DNA of 64,000 nucleotides from Acanthochlamys bracteata (Eukaryota > Streptophyta > Magnoliopsida > Pandanales > Velloziaceae): positions 14,513,001-14,577,000 of the forward strand of contig CM034126.1 of NCBI GenBank assembly GCA_019914995.1. Reading direction: 5' to 3'. This document shows positions 13,344-27,552 of the stretch, piece after piece. The position numbers and the translations under genes were made by a program. The notes beneath the pieces were generated by a model. The model was not told the origin of the DNA, searched no databases, and saw only the letters and a list, made by a program, of their open reading frames with translations. The first letter of the stretch is position 1. Every line of letters starts with the position of its first letter.

Positions 13344-16300
13344 TCTCCAAAGAAGAAGAACAAGGGTAAGAATGAAAGACTGAAGTCAAGAAGGCTTATC
13401 AGAAAACCATTCAGTTGATGTTCTATAGCAATAGATAGATATATACATATATGTATATGTTTATTACAGGTAGAGCTTTTTGTTTCCTATATATAAGAGT
13501 TCTGGTTACATCTAGTGGCTGGGGGCCTCTGAGTATGTAGCACTGCTTCCAATCTTGAAGCTTTATCCTACACGGCGACGGGCGTGTCTGGCAGTCACAA
13601 TCACGACATCGCATTCTCCGGGAAGATGCTATAGCTAGGACCTCTCATGCTTGTATTACAAGATGAAGGAAGGCCCAAGGTCACAAGTAATCTCCTATAT
13701 ATTATCCAATTTGATGGAAAAAATTAAGGACCACTTTTGAATTTCGATATGTCATATAATTATCTCATACAGGAACTTACATGGAATTTAAGGTTGTTAA
13801 ACAGTTTATACTCTTATTTAATTTGTTTGTAATTTAAGTCTTCTTACTATAATATAACATGGATTGAGGTGATCTTCTTGTGGATGCAACTAATGTTCAC
13901 ATGGGAAGTTTGCATTGGATAAGATAGATAATATGACATAATAGAAAGATTTTATGAAAGTGCAACAATTATGATAAATTCATTTACTTTTTTTTTTTTT
14001 ACATAAACAATCAGAAACAACAAAAACTAGAAAAAAGACCTTACCTGTTGTGTATAACAATATCTGTATAGTTGGTTTTTTTTTTTTTCTTTTTCCTTTG
14101 GTTATTCTTCTTGGTTGGTTTTGCTTCGCGTTTGAGAATGCCTTCAACAACAAAATTAAACAAACAAATGCATGTTTGGAATAGCTTTATAAAAACCTTT
14201 TTTAAAATATTTTTCAGAAATTTTATAATTTTTTGAAACAAAAAATGTATGTATAATAATTCAATAGCATACAAGTTATCAGTATGTTTAAAATTTTGAA
14301 TCTTTTTGAAATATTATACAAAGTTTTTTGGGTTTGAAAAGTAAGTATTAAAAGTACCTAAAATGTGATGCCAAGCGTGTGTTAAAGCAATTCAATTAAG
14401 GAGTAAAAACAAGAAAGCTCATATCTTGTAACATTATCCTAAAGAGGAAAAACTTGGATATTTGTGAAGAAAAAATGTAATACTGCAACAGTATTGCAGT
14501 TGTGATTTAGATATGTATCTACTACTCTTGTTTCCGTGCATGCAAAGGCAGAGGGGATTATGTGGAGAACAGTCATTAGTTCTGCCATTATGCGAATCAA
14601 TAATCTTAATGCAGAATTATAAAAAGATGACGATTTTTAATTGCTATTACAAATAAAATAATCACAGACTAACAAAAACAATCGGTAATTGCAAAAAATT
14701 CTATCGTTAAAAATAACTATCGACTGAATTTTTGTATGACACTAATGTCAAGAATGAATGAGACTAGTTTAGCATAAACATATGAAGCTTAATTAAGCTT
14801 TCTTTGCGAAGGGTACAATTGTGGAGTCACAAGAATGAAATGTCTGAAACAACCTTGGCTTCGACATCTCAGGCCAAGAATATCAACCATATTTTCATGA
14901 GCTAAGTTCATTGACAAGAGCAGTAAATATCAACCAGTAACCTCATTCGCGAAGTAGTTTGTCACCCAGCTATTCAGAACTGAAATTGGAATTTGCATAA
15001 AACAAAATAAACTTCTGTGAAGTATATGTAAGTATATGGCTTAAAGATTCATTAGCATTTTACATGCTGATAACAGCACTTACGATCATTCATTCTAATG
15101 CTCACATCAGAAAAAGGGCGGTTCTGTCATTTCTGCAGCGGTTGTTTATCTTTAGTTTTCACACGCGAATCATAAAAACTCAGGAAATCAGAAATTCAGT
15201 ATTAATTTTCAAAGGATATATAGCATTGAGTGAAAATCTGTTAGAAAAAAGAAACCAGGATAATTATTAGAGCTCCATGATTGGTGAACTCTTGTTTAGA
15301 AAGTAACATCTTGTTTTGTAGAAAGAGTGACGGCTCAGTTCTCTACTTTCCTCCTGCAATTGCTCTATAATTGACTCCCTGAAGTTTTTTGCTCTCTCTC
15401 TCTTTCACTCAGGTCCAACAAAGAATCAGGTTCAGCAATTTGACCCCACCCACCAAGTAATTGCGCGACACCTGCCACCCTCTTGAAATCACTTCTGCAA
15501 AACAAGCCTGCCCTTCATGGTCCAAATCAATACAATGATGGTGTCATTATGTGAAGTAAAAGAATATCCACAAAAAAAAAGGGAGGGACTGAGAAAAAGT
15601 TTGAGATCATCAAGTTTGGCTATTGCAATTTGTTGAATGATACAATCCATGTCCATGTCATTTCTCTGTGACATGTGCAGGGTTATAGAAGTAATATTAT
15701 GCATGAAAACTATGGACATGAGAAGAATTATTTTGGTGCCGTGGTGCATAAAACTCCTTACTCGAGGGATTCTCAGTAAAAAATCTTCTTACCAATTGTG
15801 AGGTATGAATGTGCCATTGTCAGCTAAGTACTAAAGAAAATCAGCTCCCGTAGATGGTACGCCACTTGCCCGGTTATAGTTATAATGGCCTATATCACCA
15901 ATGGCACCACCAACAAGTACTTGGCTCTTGCAACAACAACCGCTCTTACTTCTTAGCCAGTCATATTGTCTGTATCCTGGTTATCCAACCAGGTTCCGGT
16001 CATGTTCATTCAGAAATTCAGATTAATTTGTGAGTCCGTAATCGAAGTAATGAAGTCATCAGTAAGTTTCCATTCAAATAAAATTATATAAAAACACACA
16101 TAATCGTTTTGTAAGAGTTGTAGAAGATATGAGACGCAAAAAATCTCAGAAAACCTGATAACCTTTGAAGCAAACATGTTGATTGATGTTCGCCGAATAT
16201 TTTACTCCACCTGAGATATGATTGATCAGGCAAAAAAGCAAGTACGCACTTTTTAATCCTTTAGTTATTTAAAATTCTTTGCGCAAGCCAAAACATATCC

Positions 16301-18575
16301 ATTGATTGGGTTGCCATGGCCCGATAGAATGATCGTTGTTTCAATTAATTCATTGTTTAGCATTATCCGTCCATCCAAAAAATCCACTGGTCTGGGATGC
16401 ATGCACAACAGAAGAGCATATTCTCAGAACTTAGTTAAAAAAACTCAACATGATACTCTCTTGACATCTTAATTGTCTCGGATTGCGCAACAGAATAGCG
16501 AACCTTTTCTAAGAAAATAAGAAGATGGAGTTCAAAATAAACCAAAGAATAACATGTTGCTGCTTCCGATTGGGCAGATGCGCCACATACATGAGAGTAT
16601 TTCAGATACGTTACTACTTGCTGAGATGTGATTCTAAGGCTACACACTCCACAGTCCCTGAAAAGATTGCAACTGAAAGCTTATCTTATAGTACCACTCC
16701 AAAAATTTCTTAAAATAATCGGCATCATTTACGTCAAGGATGGACAAAAATCATTGTTAATTAGATCTGCAATATATTCACAGGAGTATCTGGATGCTTC
16801 AAATGTAAGCTCTGTAGTTGGCAATATGTGGTCGTCCAAAGAACCATTTGATAAGTACTATAAGAGGTCGAAATATGAAATCACCGCTTACCTAAAAGCA
16901 AATTTATGTCCTTCAACTTCTGATTAAGTTGATGAAAATATCACCATGGATGCAACGATAAAGCAAATAATTGAGATTACAAAGGTCTAGTTTAAACAGA
17001 ATGGTTGAGGTAACATTGTTGGTTTATTAAAGAGAGTTAAGTTGCTGCATTTAACATTGAGATGGACTTAATTTCTGTATTACCAATTAACAACTACACA
17101 GAAAATATCAAAGTCAGAAACTATGATAGTCATTGGTTGGTAAGCAACAATTTGCTGCCTTGACTAAGGTGGTAAGTGGCCGGATTTCAACATTGATAAT
17201 GGATAATTTGCAGTGTTGTAGGGCGTCAGTCAGTGGTTGGCAATGGTCGACGTTGGGTGAACGCCTGAAGTAGCATATCCTCCTCAAACTGGATTTGCAA
17301 GTTTTACGTGAGAAGAAGCTCCGAGCATCAGACTGACGGTAAATCTTCTGGGTCGCATCAGAGTGAAGTAGCATATAACCCATTATCCCATCATCACACT
17401 TTTATTGAGGTGGGGATCTTTGTTTCTACATCCAGCAATGCTGAAGGCAGCTATTTTGTATGACTCTATTAACTAATCAAGTACAATTAATAAAGGAAAG
17501 GGCCCTAATAAGTTGGCTTTATTCAATTAAAGATTGATGCAAGCAAACTCATCATAAAACACCAAAATTATTTCTTGTCATTTTCCCTAGAGGCGGATAT
17601 TATACTCCAATCACAAATCAATGTACTTTCCGTTAAGAAAATAATTAATCGTAGTCTTGTTTCTGCTTGATGCATGCTGCTTACAGCGCTAGCAGCCATT
17701 AAACCGGAATTGTGTTATGTAATAGCTTGACGAAGTAGGAAAACATTGTCTACAAGCATTGTTTCGTTGTTATTCTACATGATTCTTGAAAGAGAAACAT
17801 GTTGAGTGCACTAAAGAATATATAAAAAACAAATGCACGCTCCCAATCAGTTCATTTTGGTCCCGGAATTGGCTAATTGCGATTGCAAGAATAAAGCAAT
17901 CCGGTGTTACTTACAACTGAATAAGACCTTTTTGCCGTAGTAGTGTAACTGCTTGGCACTTAACCTGATGAAAAAACTAATGTTGAGACTGAAAGCCTTC
18001 CGCTAGCTAATTTCCATATACTTCAAGTCAGATAGTTCTGCTTTTCTCCTTCTTTTACTTCTGGCAAAAAGTTTTATGGAAACTTGGACGAACAGTATAC
18101 CGGACAAGAAAGATAATTAGTAATCTAAATATTGGACTGGAGTATCTGATTTTAATATTTGAACTAAAACCTATGAGTTCGCATATCTCCACAAACAAAA
18201 GTATAGAATGTGGTAGGTATAATGCCTGTGGTCGAAAATTATATACCAACAAGGTAAAACACATTCATGCACAAGTAGAATGACTATAATGATCATATAT
18301 ACTGGTTTAGTGGTTTCTATAGAACATTCAATGGAACACAACCAATTTATGATAAGAATGTGAATACAAGTTGTAGCAACAAAATCTTTTACCCGAATAA
18401 CAAAACTCATGAGAATTGGCTTTTATCCGCAGCGGCGCCTTTTGTCGAGCAGCTTGTCTTCAATCCAAAGCTGTCCGCTCAAGATAGGGGAGATAAAATT
18501 TTCGGTCTCTCGGTAAAACTCAGCGTAGAGTTAGAGCAGTTTAGCTCGGTTTTTGTTCGAACTTTCGCCAATTAA
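13344..18575. other. Long intergenic stretch upstream of the NAC gene, no recognised gene
   Basis: The NAC promoter should lie in the first 1-2 kb. A TA-rich microsatellite lies near 13431-13460, with poly-T runs near 13989 and 14080. Short open frames occur at 15.5, 16.4-16.9 and 17.1-17.4 kb. Their translations match no family I know and have no supporting exon structure that I trust. Confidence 0.4.
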
Positions 18576-18804
18576 GAGATGTTTAGAAATGATTATGAAA
18601 TAAAGTTTTTTTTTAAATAAAAAGTATTTTGAAAATATTTTATAAAATAAATTTTATTTTTATAAAAATAATAGAACTAAATAATAATAAAATTTTATAC
18701 TACACAAATCTTTTGTATATTTAAAATTTTAGATAAATTTTATAAATGATTGTAGAATGTTTATAAAAAATACAAAAGTTGAACCAAAGACTCTTCAAAC
18801 ACGT
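18576..18804. mobile_element. Probable AT-rich MITE
   Basis: An AT-rich, non-coding block bounded by AGATGTTTAGAAATG on the left and, reverse-complemented, AACGTGTTTGAAGAG on the right. The interior of A/T homopolymer runs resembles blocks at 32750 and about 50 kb. The ends are only loosely inverted and I found no clear target duplication. Confidence 0.4.
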
Positions 18805-19486
18805 TGCCTAACGAGCTCTAAAAAAATCTCTCCGAGAATGAGAGAACTTTTCTATAGATATTAATGGGCCGTAAATTTTGCTATGCAATTCTAGGGCCGT
18901 GGCCCACGAAAATAGCAATACTTCTAGATATATAAATTGTTAGTGTGGCGAGATAATTTCATTTGTTCTTCAACTAACAGAGAAACTAGAAGTTGTGGGT
19001 TAAATATTGATAAAAGATATATTAGATCATTGAACTTTAAAATAGAATAATTATTTTGCAAGTACAACTAATGCCTTGCAATTATGATATTAGTGAATGA
19101 TCGTCTATAATAGAAGCACTGCGTCATGTAATGAAATAAATTTATTAGAATCACATATAAGTCATTTATTAATTCTCAAAAATAATATTATTGTTACTGA
19201 CAACTGGGCCTTATCATGATTTTGCTGACTTAGGCCTGATAATTATCCGCAAAGCACAGGATGCCATGTGAACAGGCTGCGCCCGGTCCAATATTGGCCC
19301 GCTATCTTCCTTCGATTTGATTTGATTGCACTTCGAACCGAATCCAACTCAACCCAACCATCACTGCTGACTCTCTTCTTCGCTCTCTTTCTTCCACCGC
19401 TTATCTTCCACCTGTGTTGTTGGTTTTCAAACTTCGATCTCTCGTTAAAAAGCTTCCAAGCGGGAAACAAATTTTCACAATCAACA

Positions 19487-19494
19487 AAACCCTA
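19487..19494 (+). promoter_or_regulatory. Telo-box-like motif in the leader of the MOS14-like relic
   Basis: AAACCCTA lies about 140 bp upstream of the relic's old ATG. Telo-boxes are common near transcription starts of plant housekeeping genes. This suggests that the old promoter or leader was carried along with the coding part. Confidence 0.4.
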
Positions 19495-19633
19495 GCTCGA
19501 GGTTTAATCAATTCCTGACTCGAAATTTGAGGATTTCTTCTCCTTGTTTCTTCTCGTTCTGTCTGGTAGAATTTTTTCAGATTCTGTTTGGAATTCTGCT
19601 GGTTTAATTTGGTTTAGTCGAGATGTAGGCGTC

Positions 19634-22600
19634 AATGGAGCTAACACGGTTGTGGAGGTATTGAACGCTCTCTATCGTCACCTTGACGTTGCAGTTCGAT
19701 CGCAGGCTGATCGATGGCTCCAGGAATTTCAAAGAACTATCGATGCTTGGCATGTTCGTTCATTACAGTTCGAATTTCTAGTTTGTTTAGCTCGAAATTT
19801 ACCTGTTGTTTCTTGTGACTCTAATGAACTTATCAACTCCTGTGCATCGGTAGTAATTCTGCCGTGATTTCTGCTTCTATTTTAATCAGGTTAGGTTTGT
19901 GATAGATGCAACTACATAGTGCCTGTTTATGAAAATTGATCACATGAATTTGTTTTTCTTTTGGCTTCCTTGAAACCGAATTGGTCCAGAGTGGAATGCT
20001 ACTTTGAATCAGATACCTTTCGCCAGTGTCGAGATTGCTCATGCTCAAGGTTTAGATCTTCTGACTAGCTGTTATAGTGTTTAAGAGTTGATTTATATTC
20101 ATAGTAAACAATACTCCTCCATGGGTAGTTGAAATGTTGCATTTTCTCTAAATATTACAATTTTCTGCTTATTCTTACCCTTTTTTTTTTTTTATATGTA
20201 TTTTGCTTCAGGTTTCTGATAACCATGATCCATGTTCTAGTTTACTTTAAGAATTTCATATTTACCGCCATGTAAAATTAACCATTCGTGTTGTGATTTC
20301 CACCAAATTATGATTTAGTTTTACAGTTAGTATCGCCTCTTTTGGGAGTTCCGGATTCACTGTACCAGTTTATCATAAGTTACCTCTATGCCTGTGCATG
20401 TTTATGAGAATATGACATTCCTGTTGTAATTTGAGTGTCTTTGTAGAACATTCGAAGAAGAAATGAGGTTGTGAAGTATTGGCATAAAGTGGGTCACATA
20501 CTAATGATAACCTCATATCCAGGAATAGGTATCAAATCTTTTAAAGTATGTGATTCTCAATTCTTCCTGGGGAAAAGCAACTTGATTTTCTGGGTTCCTA
20601 ACCGATATTTTAGGTGGGTCTGTTACTTAGATTGCAGCATTATCAATTTCTTTGATCTACGATCTAGTAAAAGCATTTATCTTCTATCTAGTACTTGGGA
20701 GTAAATATCTCTATGTTATCAATATTTATGCCTTCGAAATGTGTGATTGGACTTTTGTTTATGGAAACTGACAGTGGACAGAATAGACATAGCAATCTAC
20801 GGCTACTGTGCATACTGTATTACTACTAGAGTGTATTGTGTACCCACATAGTTTAGCACGCAACATTGCCCAATGTATACCATGTGCTGCACTGAGGTAG
20901 CATTTGCTGACCTTCTGAAGAACAGATGCTTGTGCAGAGGTCATGAGGGTAATAATGGTAGATCAAGAACTTCTTTTTCTGTTATATTTGTGTTTTCTCA
21001 TTTGTCTTTAAACCGTACCTAGTTGCTCTGAGCTAACAGGCATTTGTGTATTCTGTTTTCTTTGCTTTGAAGGATCTACTTGCACTTTGATTCTTATACT
21101 GTGTTTGCATCTAGATCGCAGAAAAAATTTCTCTACTTAATGGATGGTCTATTTCATATTTATCACAAATCACTCAGTCGGGAAGGGGACTATAAGGTTT
21201 CTGCAGATGACGCCATACATTTAGTTGAAGCATTGAGGTACAACTTTCAAATATTTTATGACTTTGAATTGTAGTCACCTATTTAAATGCTGTTTTCTCG
21301 TATATGTTCCATGTGGTAGATAAAACGGGTATCAGTTATACGTTGACTTTGTTTGTTGAAGCTCTATTTTGCAGTGTTGTTATAACTGAGCTTCCACCAG
21401 AGCATACCAAAAAGACTATGGAGTTGGTTTGCATGCGCGCTATTAGTGCTTTACAGGTAGATTGAAAACCTCTTGTTTATTTTGGTTCTTGTAAAGGTTT
21501 TCACTGCTTTTTTTCATCATTTTTCCTTGTGAAAAACAGGCCCTTAATAAAGATGGGGAATGTCACCAGCAAGTACCTGCAAGACAGCTCACCGTTCATA
21601 TTGACAGGCTTGCATGTAACTTTAGGTTTGGGATTTTCTTTTGCAGGCGTAAATATCTTTTTGTGTTATTTCTTTTTCAGGAATGTGAATCTACCTGAAG
21701 TTGCGGGTGATGCTATTCACAGATTTGAGCTATCTTTCAATTTACCTTTGACCACTAAGACCAAAACAGACCATCCACCTTTTCGTCTACTTTAACTCAA
21801 ACCCTGACAAGACTTGGTTAGGTGTTTCTGTTCTTATCTAACTTTGGTGCAATGTTATGGAATGCGTGCTTCGGACATGCGGACATGGAATCTCTGCGAC
21901 GAGCTTGCAAATACGCTGTGAGTTTCCTGCTTTGCTTTTACCATGTGCCATTTTATGCCATTTTGTAGATTATCAGGTCGTTTTGGTGTTTCTTGCTTCG
22001 TCTCTATGCAGCATTTTTTTATTAACTTCTGTCACCAAAAAAATTTGAATAGGTGAGGCGATTGAATTTCAACCTTTTGCAAGTATTATTGTATATTTTT
22101 TGCTGCATTTCCTGTAGTTCTATCTTCCAGCCTTCTGTTTGTGATCATAGGATTGGGGTTATAATTATCACATGATGCGATCGAGGACATTTGGGGAGCG
22201 AAGTAAGGCCGTACTGGCAATGGCCTTTAGAATGGACAACCTCGTGACCTAGTTGATCTAGTTTATAGATTAATAAGATGTTAGGCGTTCAATTCATATA
22301 TCTCTATATCTATGATCCACCGGCTAGTGCTCTATTATGTGTTTGTTGTTGTTGGCTTGAACTTTTTTATGGAACCAGATAATACCTGTTTAGCTTTTAC
22401 CTGAATTTAATCAGATTCAGGCATTAATATTCAAAATACTTTTGAAGGTAAGAACATCTTGGATTTATCTAGTTACTGCCCAGATTTGTTTTGTCCCTTC
22501 CCTATATTTTCACCTTTCGTTGATTGCTCAATGGTCGGAGTTACTGTCCAGCACCGGTAATCTAGTCACCTTCTTATCCTTGATTACTGAAACTGCTTGT

Positions 22601-23924
22601 ACTGCTGGACAAAATTGATTGCTACATAAAATTTTCTGAGACCTAGTAAATCTATGTAGATATTTGGTGGGTTTATCTAGTGCTAGAAGCCAAAATTTAT
22701 GAATGCTTACGTAAAGAAGAAAGTGAAGGGCAGTGGCAGCCGTTTTTTCCTTGGGGTGTGTTCTTTTCACCCAAGAACTCACTTCCTTTTATTTTTAACA
22801 ACTCATTTCTAAATACAAAATAACACAAAAGAACACAAGAACTCACTTCTAACTTACTTTTATTTATAAAAAGAATATAAAACTTCAATCCACATTTAAT
22901 AATACTATTTTTAAGAACTCACTTCTAAAAAACTCACTTCCAAAGTCAAAAGAACGCACTCTTGCTCAAAATTCTTGCCTAGATTAGTGTAGTAGGTTGT
23001 TCCCAACCATATCCTTTGGACTAGTGCTATGATTACATAGTAGTAATTTTATTACATGTGAAGAGATATAAACTATGTTTGGCTTAGGAGGAAGTAGGGA
23101 AAAGAAAAGAAAGTACAGATTGTTCTAGTTTTCTCTTGTTTTGTCAGATGTGAGATGAAAGAGAGAAGAAAATGAAGGAAACTGGATATTTTCATCACTG
23201 TTATTTGTTGTCTACTTGAGCTTAGAGAAAATAGGAGAGTTTCTGGAAATCCACTAAGAAAAGCTACTTGTTTGACACAAAAATTGTAAGAAGACAGCAG
23301 ATGGGGTCACTGGACCCTCGACTGACTGCTGATCAATTCCATCTTATGGATTAATGATGTTCTTTGTATTCTATATTGAGTGACAGAGAGGCTTGCAAAT
23401 CTATATTGACATTCTTGACAGACATTTTTGACCTCGCCAACTCATCTCCTGGAAATAAGTACCAATCTATTATAAACAATGTAATACTTCCATGTGGTTT
23501 GATGCTCACGAGAATTCTGATAGCATCCTTAACTGTAGCACTTCCATATTCTAACTGGAAAAGTGATTTTTCTTTCAACTTTATTGACTTTCTGGAGCTG
23601 TTTACTAAGACTTTGCTACCAATTCATCAAAATAAAAACAAAATTTTAAAAAAATAGGTTTTTTCACAGATTTTTGCTTCTCTTACTGCCATAGGTTGGA
23701 TATCTGCTGCTATCCTTGACAAGAACTTCGTGGCATTGCAGTATTGGAATGGGTAAGGAAGCATTCTATTAATTCCATCATCTGAGGTTACAGATTTTGC
23801 AGGAGGATCTGACGGCTCTTCTCTGACAAATACACTAGAGGACTCAGAGGTTTGTCGGCGGAATAGAACAGTCCAAGACATTGTCCAAGATGCACCGAGG
23901 CCTCTTGACATTCCTCTTGACATA
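19634..23924 (+). pseudogene. Relic of an SR-protein importin (MOS14 / transportin-3)
   Basis: Scattered exon-like pieces follow the order of plant MOS14, the importin-beta receptor for SR splicing factors. The first exon (19634-19753) has ALYRH and VRSQADRWLQEFQRTIDAWH, but 4 nt are missing just after ATGGAGCTA, so its ATG is out of frame. Residues from about 42 to 590 are not found. Then come GDYKVSADDAIHLVEAL (about 21110-21238), VITELPPEH and MELVCMRAISALQ (21375-21458), ARQLTVHIDRLA (21540-21616), a decayed piece with stops (21682-21795), DMESLRRACKYAV (about 21855-21920), REACKSILTFLTDIFDLANS (23385-23560) and a C-terminal VCRRNRTVQDIVQDAPRPL (about 23800-23924). Several pieces keep splice sites, so this decayed from a genomic copy. 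It cannot make the roughly 960-residue receptor. Confidence 0.8.
22753..22961. mobile_element. MITE with subterminal AACTCACTTC repeats
   Basis: The left end GGTGTGTTCTTTT pairs with the right end read in reverse, AGTGCGTTCTTTT. Inside, AACTCACTTC occurs four times in one orientation (22776, 22840, 22916 and 22931). There is no coding content. It sits in the gap between decayed MOS14 exons. No convincing target duplication was seen. Confidence 0.6.
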
Positions 23925-26900
23925 GAAGTAAAGTATCATAGCTTCATCATGAAATGGATAACTTTTGAAAGAATGCAGATATGTTGTGCCAGTGAACTAG
24001 GAGGCATCATCAGTTTAGGTATGCTTGAGGTTGCGGTGACTATGTATCATTATGCACGATGTATTTTGGCTGATGCAAATGAAGATCACTGCTATCATGC
24101 AAGAGTCCATCATCAACTCGTGCGGCCTTGCAAATTCAATTTTTTTAGTTTGTTGTTGTATATGTTTGTGTAGATTTGATTGTTGAGATTGTAAAACGGA
24201 CGTCCAGCTACGTTGGGCAATTCGATGAGGTGCAATATATAATTCCTTCACATGTCCTACTAAAATATAGTTCTAAGTATTCTATGGTTGATACTTGCTT
24301 ATTGCGTTCTCATTTTTACTCTAAAGTGCATGCAATTTGTAGGTGTAACTCTCGATGCCACCAAAATTATTTACCTGTTGTATATACATGCAATATATGT
24401 TAATTATTGACATAGAGCTCATAACTGAAACTTGGATGTTTACTTTAACGTGGAAACTATGGTGTCGGATCTTGGACAGTGCACCGTACGGTATCACTAA
24501 ACTTTATATACTTCATTGCAACGGCTGCAATTCTTTACTCGTTTAAAATGCAGCGTTTCTAAACCTTAATGATAAATTTTTAAGTAATTGCCCTTCTCTC
24601 TTCTCGAAAAGAAAGATTTGTGCTATATCAAATTTTAGTTTGGTAAGACAGAAAACTTTTTATTATTCTAACCCATCTTTGTGTAATGTTTTTAATTTAG
24701 CTCCATTTTGATATACTTTTTTCTCTCAAGTTCAAGTACCAATACATCAAACTTCGAATGTACTATTTCAGTATTGAAAGATTTCTTATTCTTCTTAAAT
24801 CTTCAATTTGAAATCGCAAGTTCGCAGACTGGGTGTTGAAAATAATTGTTCACGAGCAGTGTTAGTACGGGATGAGCATATCTATGTATGCCACTGTTTG
24901 TCCAGGGTAAAATAAAATGGCTGATAGATAGATTGAGATGGTGAATGAAGGAAGAGAGGAGGCAGTAAGTACTCTTTACACGACTTCTTGTCTGGGGTGA
25001 ACAACAAATAAGTCCTCAATCTTAGGGCCCCCCCAATCCCTCTCCCTACCCTACAGTATCTCTGTATTATTTCCCAGTGTTTTTTTTGGGGTCAGGGTTT
25101 CTTGGCTCCTTCAAGCAAGAAAGAAGAGGTAAGTCCATTATTAGCATTGCTCACTCTTCTACCGTCCAATGAGCTAGCAAACATCTATTGAGTGGACAGG
25201 GATAGAATGCGTAACATGAACAACTAATATTAGGAAATATCAAATTATTAAACTGTCTAAAGATGACTAAAAGAAAGATGTTTTTCAACTGATTTTTAGA
25301 AAAAACAGAAAAAAAAAAAAAGTTTCTTTAACTAAAACAAAAAATTCAATTGTAAGGTGAAAGTAAAAATAAGTTCTAGATAATGGTTTAAAGTGGTTTT
25401 CATGATAAGATCATATGTTATGGTTACGCACTTGGCTAGCATGTAATTTTATATAATATATAAACGCTAATTAATGCAACCTTGTGATCACATGTTCGCG
25501 TATGTTCTTACCATAAATAAAAATAGGCAATGGATTAAAGATTGGCACCAGACCAGAAAATTTTCTCACTTACAGCTGGAGTGCTGCATTCAATATAGTT
25601 AGAATAAAATCATATTCGTATGAAAATGTGTTTTTATTTTATATACTTATACATATATATCACCATATAAAACTTACAGAATACATGCAAGCTATCAGAA
25701 ATGAAAAAAAGAAAGGATCTGTGAAGATCTTTCTATTTCTTTTCCCTTCCTCTGAACGGATCATGATCAAATTAAGGGGTTGTGTTGATAGATGTCTCAT
25801 GCCTAGCTACAAACCTTGGTCACGTTTATAGATGTGCCATTACCTATTGCCTACACACTCCCCCTCTATATAGCTAGAATCAAAAGGTACAGAAAAAAAA
25901 ACATTAATTTACAGTAGACCCTGTATCACCCACATGCTATTTCTCTACAGTCTACAATTTGTCCTCTTTTTTTTTTTAACCAAAGCAAAGATCTTCATTA
26001 ACTCTTCACGATACGTTAATATAATTTTTTACCAAAATAATTATCATAAGATTCTCATTTATGTTAGTTAATATCAGGAGATAAAATTTTTTGATAATTA
26101 CCGGCTATAGTATTAGGTCAAAGATGATAAATATTCCACGTACGATAGAGATGCGTTTGGCAAAACTTTTAAAAAATAATTTTTAATTTTTTAATATATA
26201 TTTTTAATATATTTTTATAAATAGTTAAAAAACTATTTAGAAATAAAAAAATTACAAAATAAAATATTTTATAACTTATTTTTAAAAAATAAAATATTTT
26301 TTATTATTTAAATGCACTTACAAACGCACTCTGAATTTTCATAAAGAAAACAATTAACAAACTTGCGAGCATTGAGAAAAAAGTTAACTAGAAGTTTCGT
26401 TATCATCCAGTTGTGCTGATTCACTCTGCGCTGATGTGCACTGCTGTATCTGAGCAAAGCAATGCCGATGCATATATGGAACAGAATAGAATGAGATTCA
26501 TCTTTTGGACCACTGAATAATAATGAAAATGAGGGAAAGCAATGCAGTCAGATTACATGCATGAGCATGAACAATGACAGAAAATTTGAAGTGAAATGAA
26601 ATACCTGCAGACACCTTGATAATTTTATACTATAAAAAGACCAAAAGACAATCGATCGCTTTAACTACTTCTGAAAAACAAAAGAAAACAGCCAGGAGAA
26701 GTGAGGCTGATCAGATGAAGAGAGAAAGTGACATATCATGACCAACCAAACCAAACCAAACCCAAAACACACTTCAAGTTAAATCCAGCCATCTTTTCTT
26801 TTTTTCTTCTATCTATAACATTTGCCATAAATACCAACAACCAGAAAAACAACCAAACGAAAATGCATCAGGTCATGACACTTTTCAGCTGCACAAGTAC

Positions 26901-27552
26901 ACGGACTTACTGAGAACTGAACCATCAACTTCAGTCTTGCTCTGCAACTTCAGTCAAGTGCAGTACAGCTCCTCTATTAATTTCAATACTGCTGCTGCTG
27001 CTACTGTATTTCAACAAAGTTCTAAACTTTTGCAGACCTACCGTTGGCTTATATTATCAAATATAACGAGATTATCTGAACCTAATAACAGAATCTTAGA
27101 GGCATAGCAGCAGCTGCTGCTTGCAGAAAACACTATTAGCCACAGATTAAACAGAAAAAAATACTAACATACAACTAAGGTTGAATAGCAAACACATGAA
27201 TATAATTGAAGTTATGATGACGCTAACAGTAATTGAACACCCAACTTAATTAATCTCCCAATACTTATATATCCTTCAATAATGGAACTGTAAGCACTAG
27301 AATCTACAGCAACAACAAGCAGCTCAACATCATGCCCATAAATCCAAACTATCTCTCTATATATATATATTGGAAAACCTAGCTCATCAGATATATAACT
27401 AGTTGATATATTTCTCAGAGACAACAAATACTGAGAGATCGATGATCTACCAATGCTGCTAATTAACGAACAAGCTAGCTAGAGTTTTCTTTTCGCAAAC
27501 TCGAACTCACCAATTCATAGGGATAGGGAGAGATTCATTCATCAAGTGATCA
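23925..27552. other. Intergenic stretch, no recognised gene
   Basis: AT-rich, with a C-run at about 25028 and poly-A runs near 25310. A probable MITE lies at 26148-26331. The last few hundred bases belong to the 3' flank of the LSH gene on the minus strand. Short open frames here have no recognisable translation. Confidence 0.4.
26148..26331. mobile_element. Probable short MITE
   Basis: Outer ends AGATGCGTTTGGCAA and, reverse-complemented, AGTGCGTTTGTAAGT form an inverted repeat around an interior of A/T runs. It is 184 bp and non-coding. The GTGCGTTT core is shared with other MITEs in this window. Confidence 0.5.
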
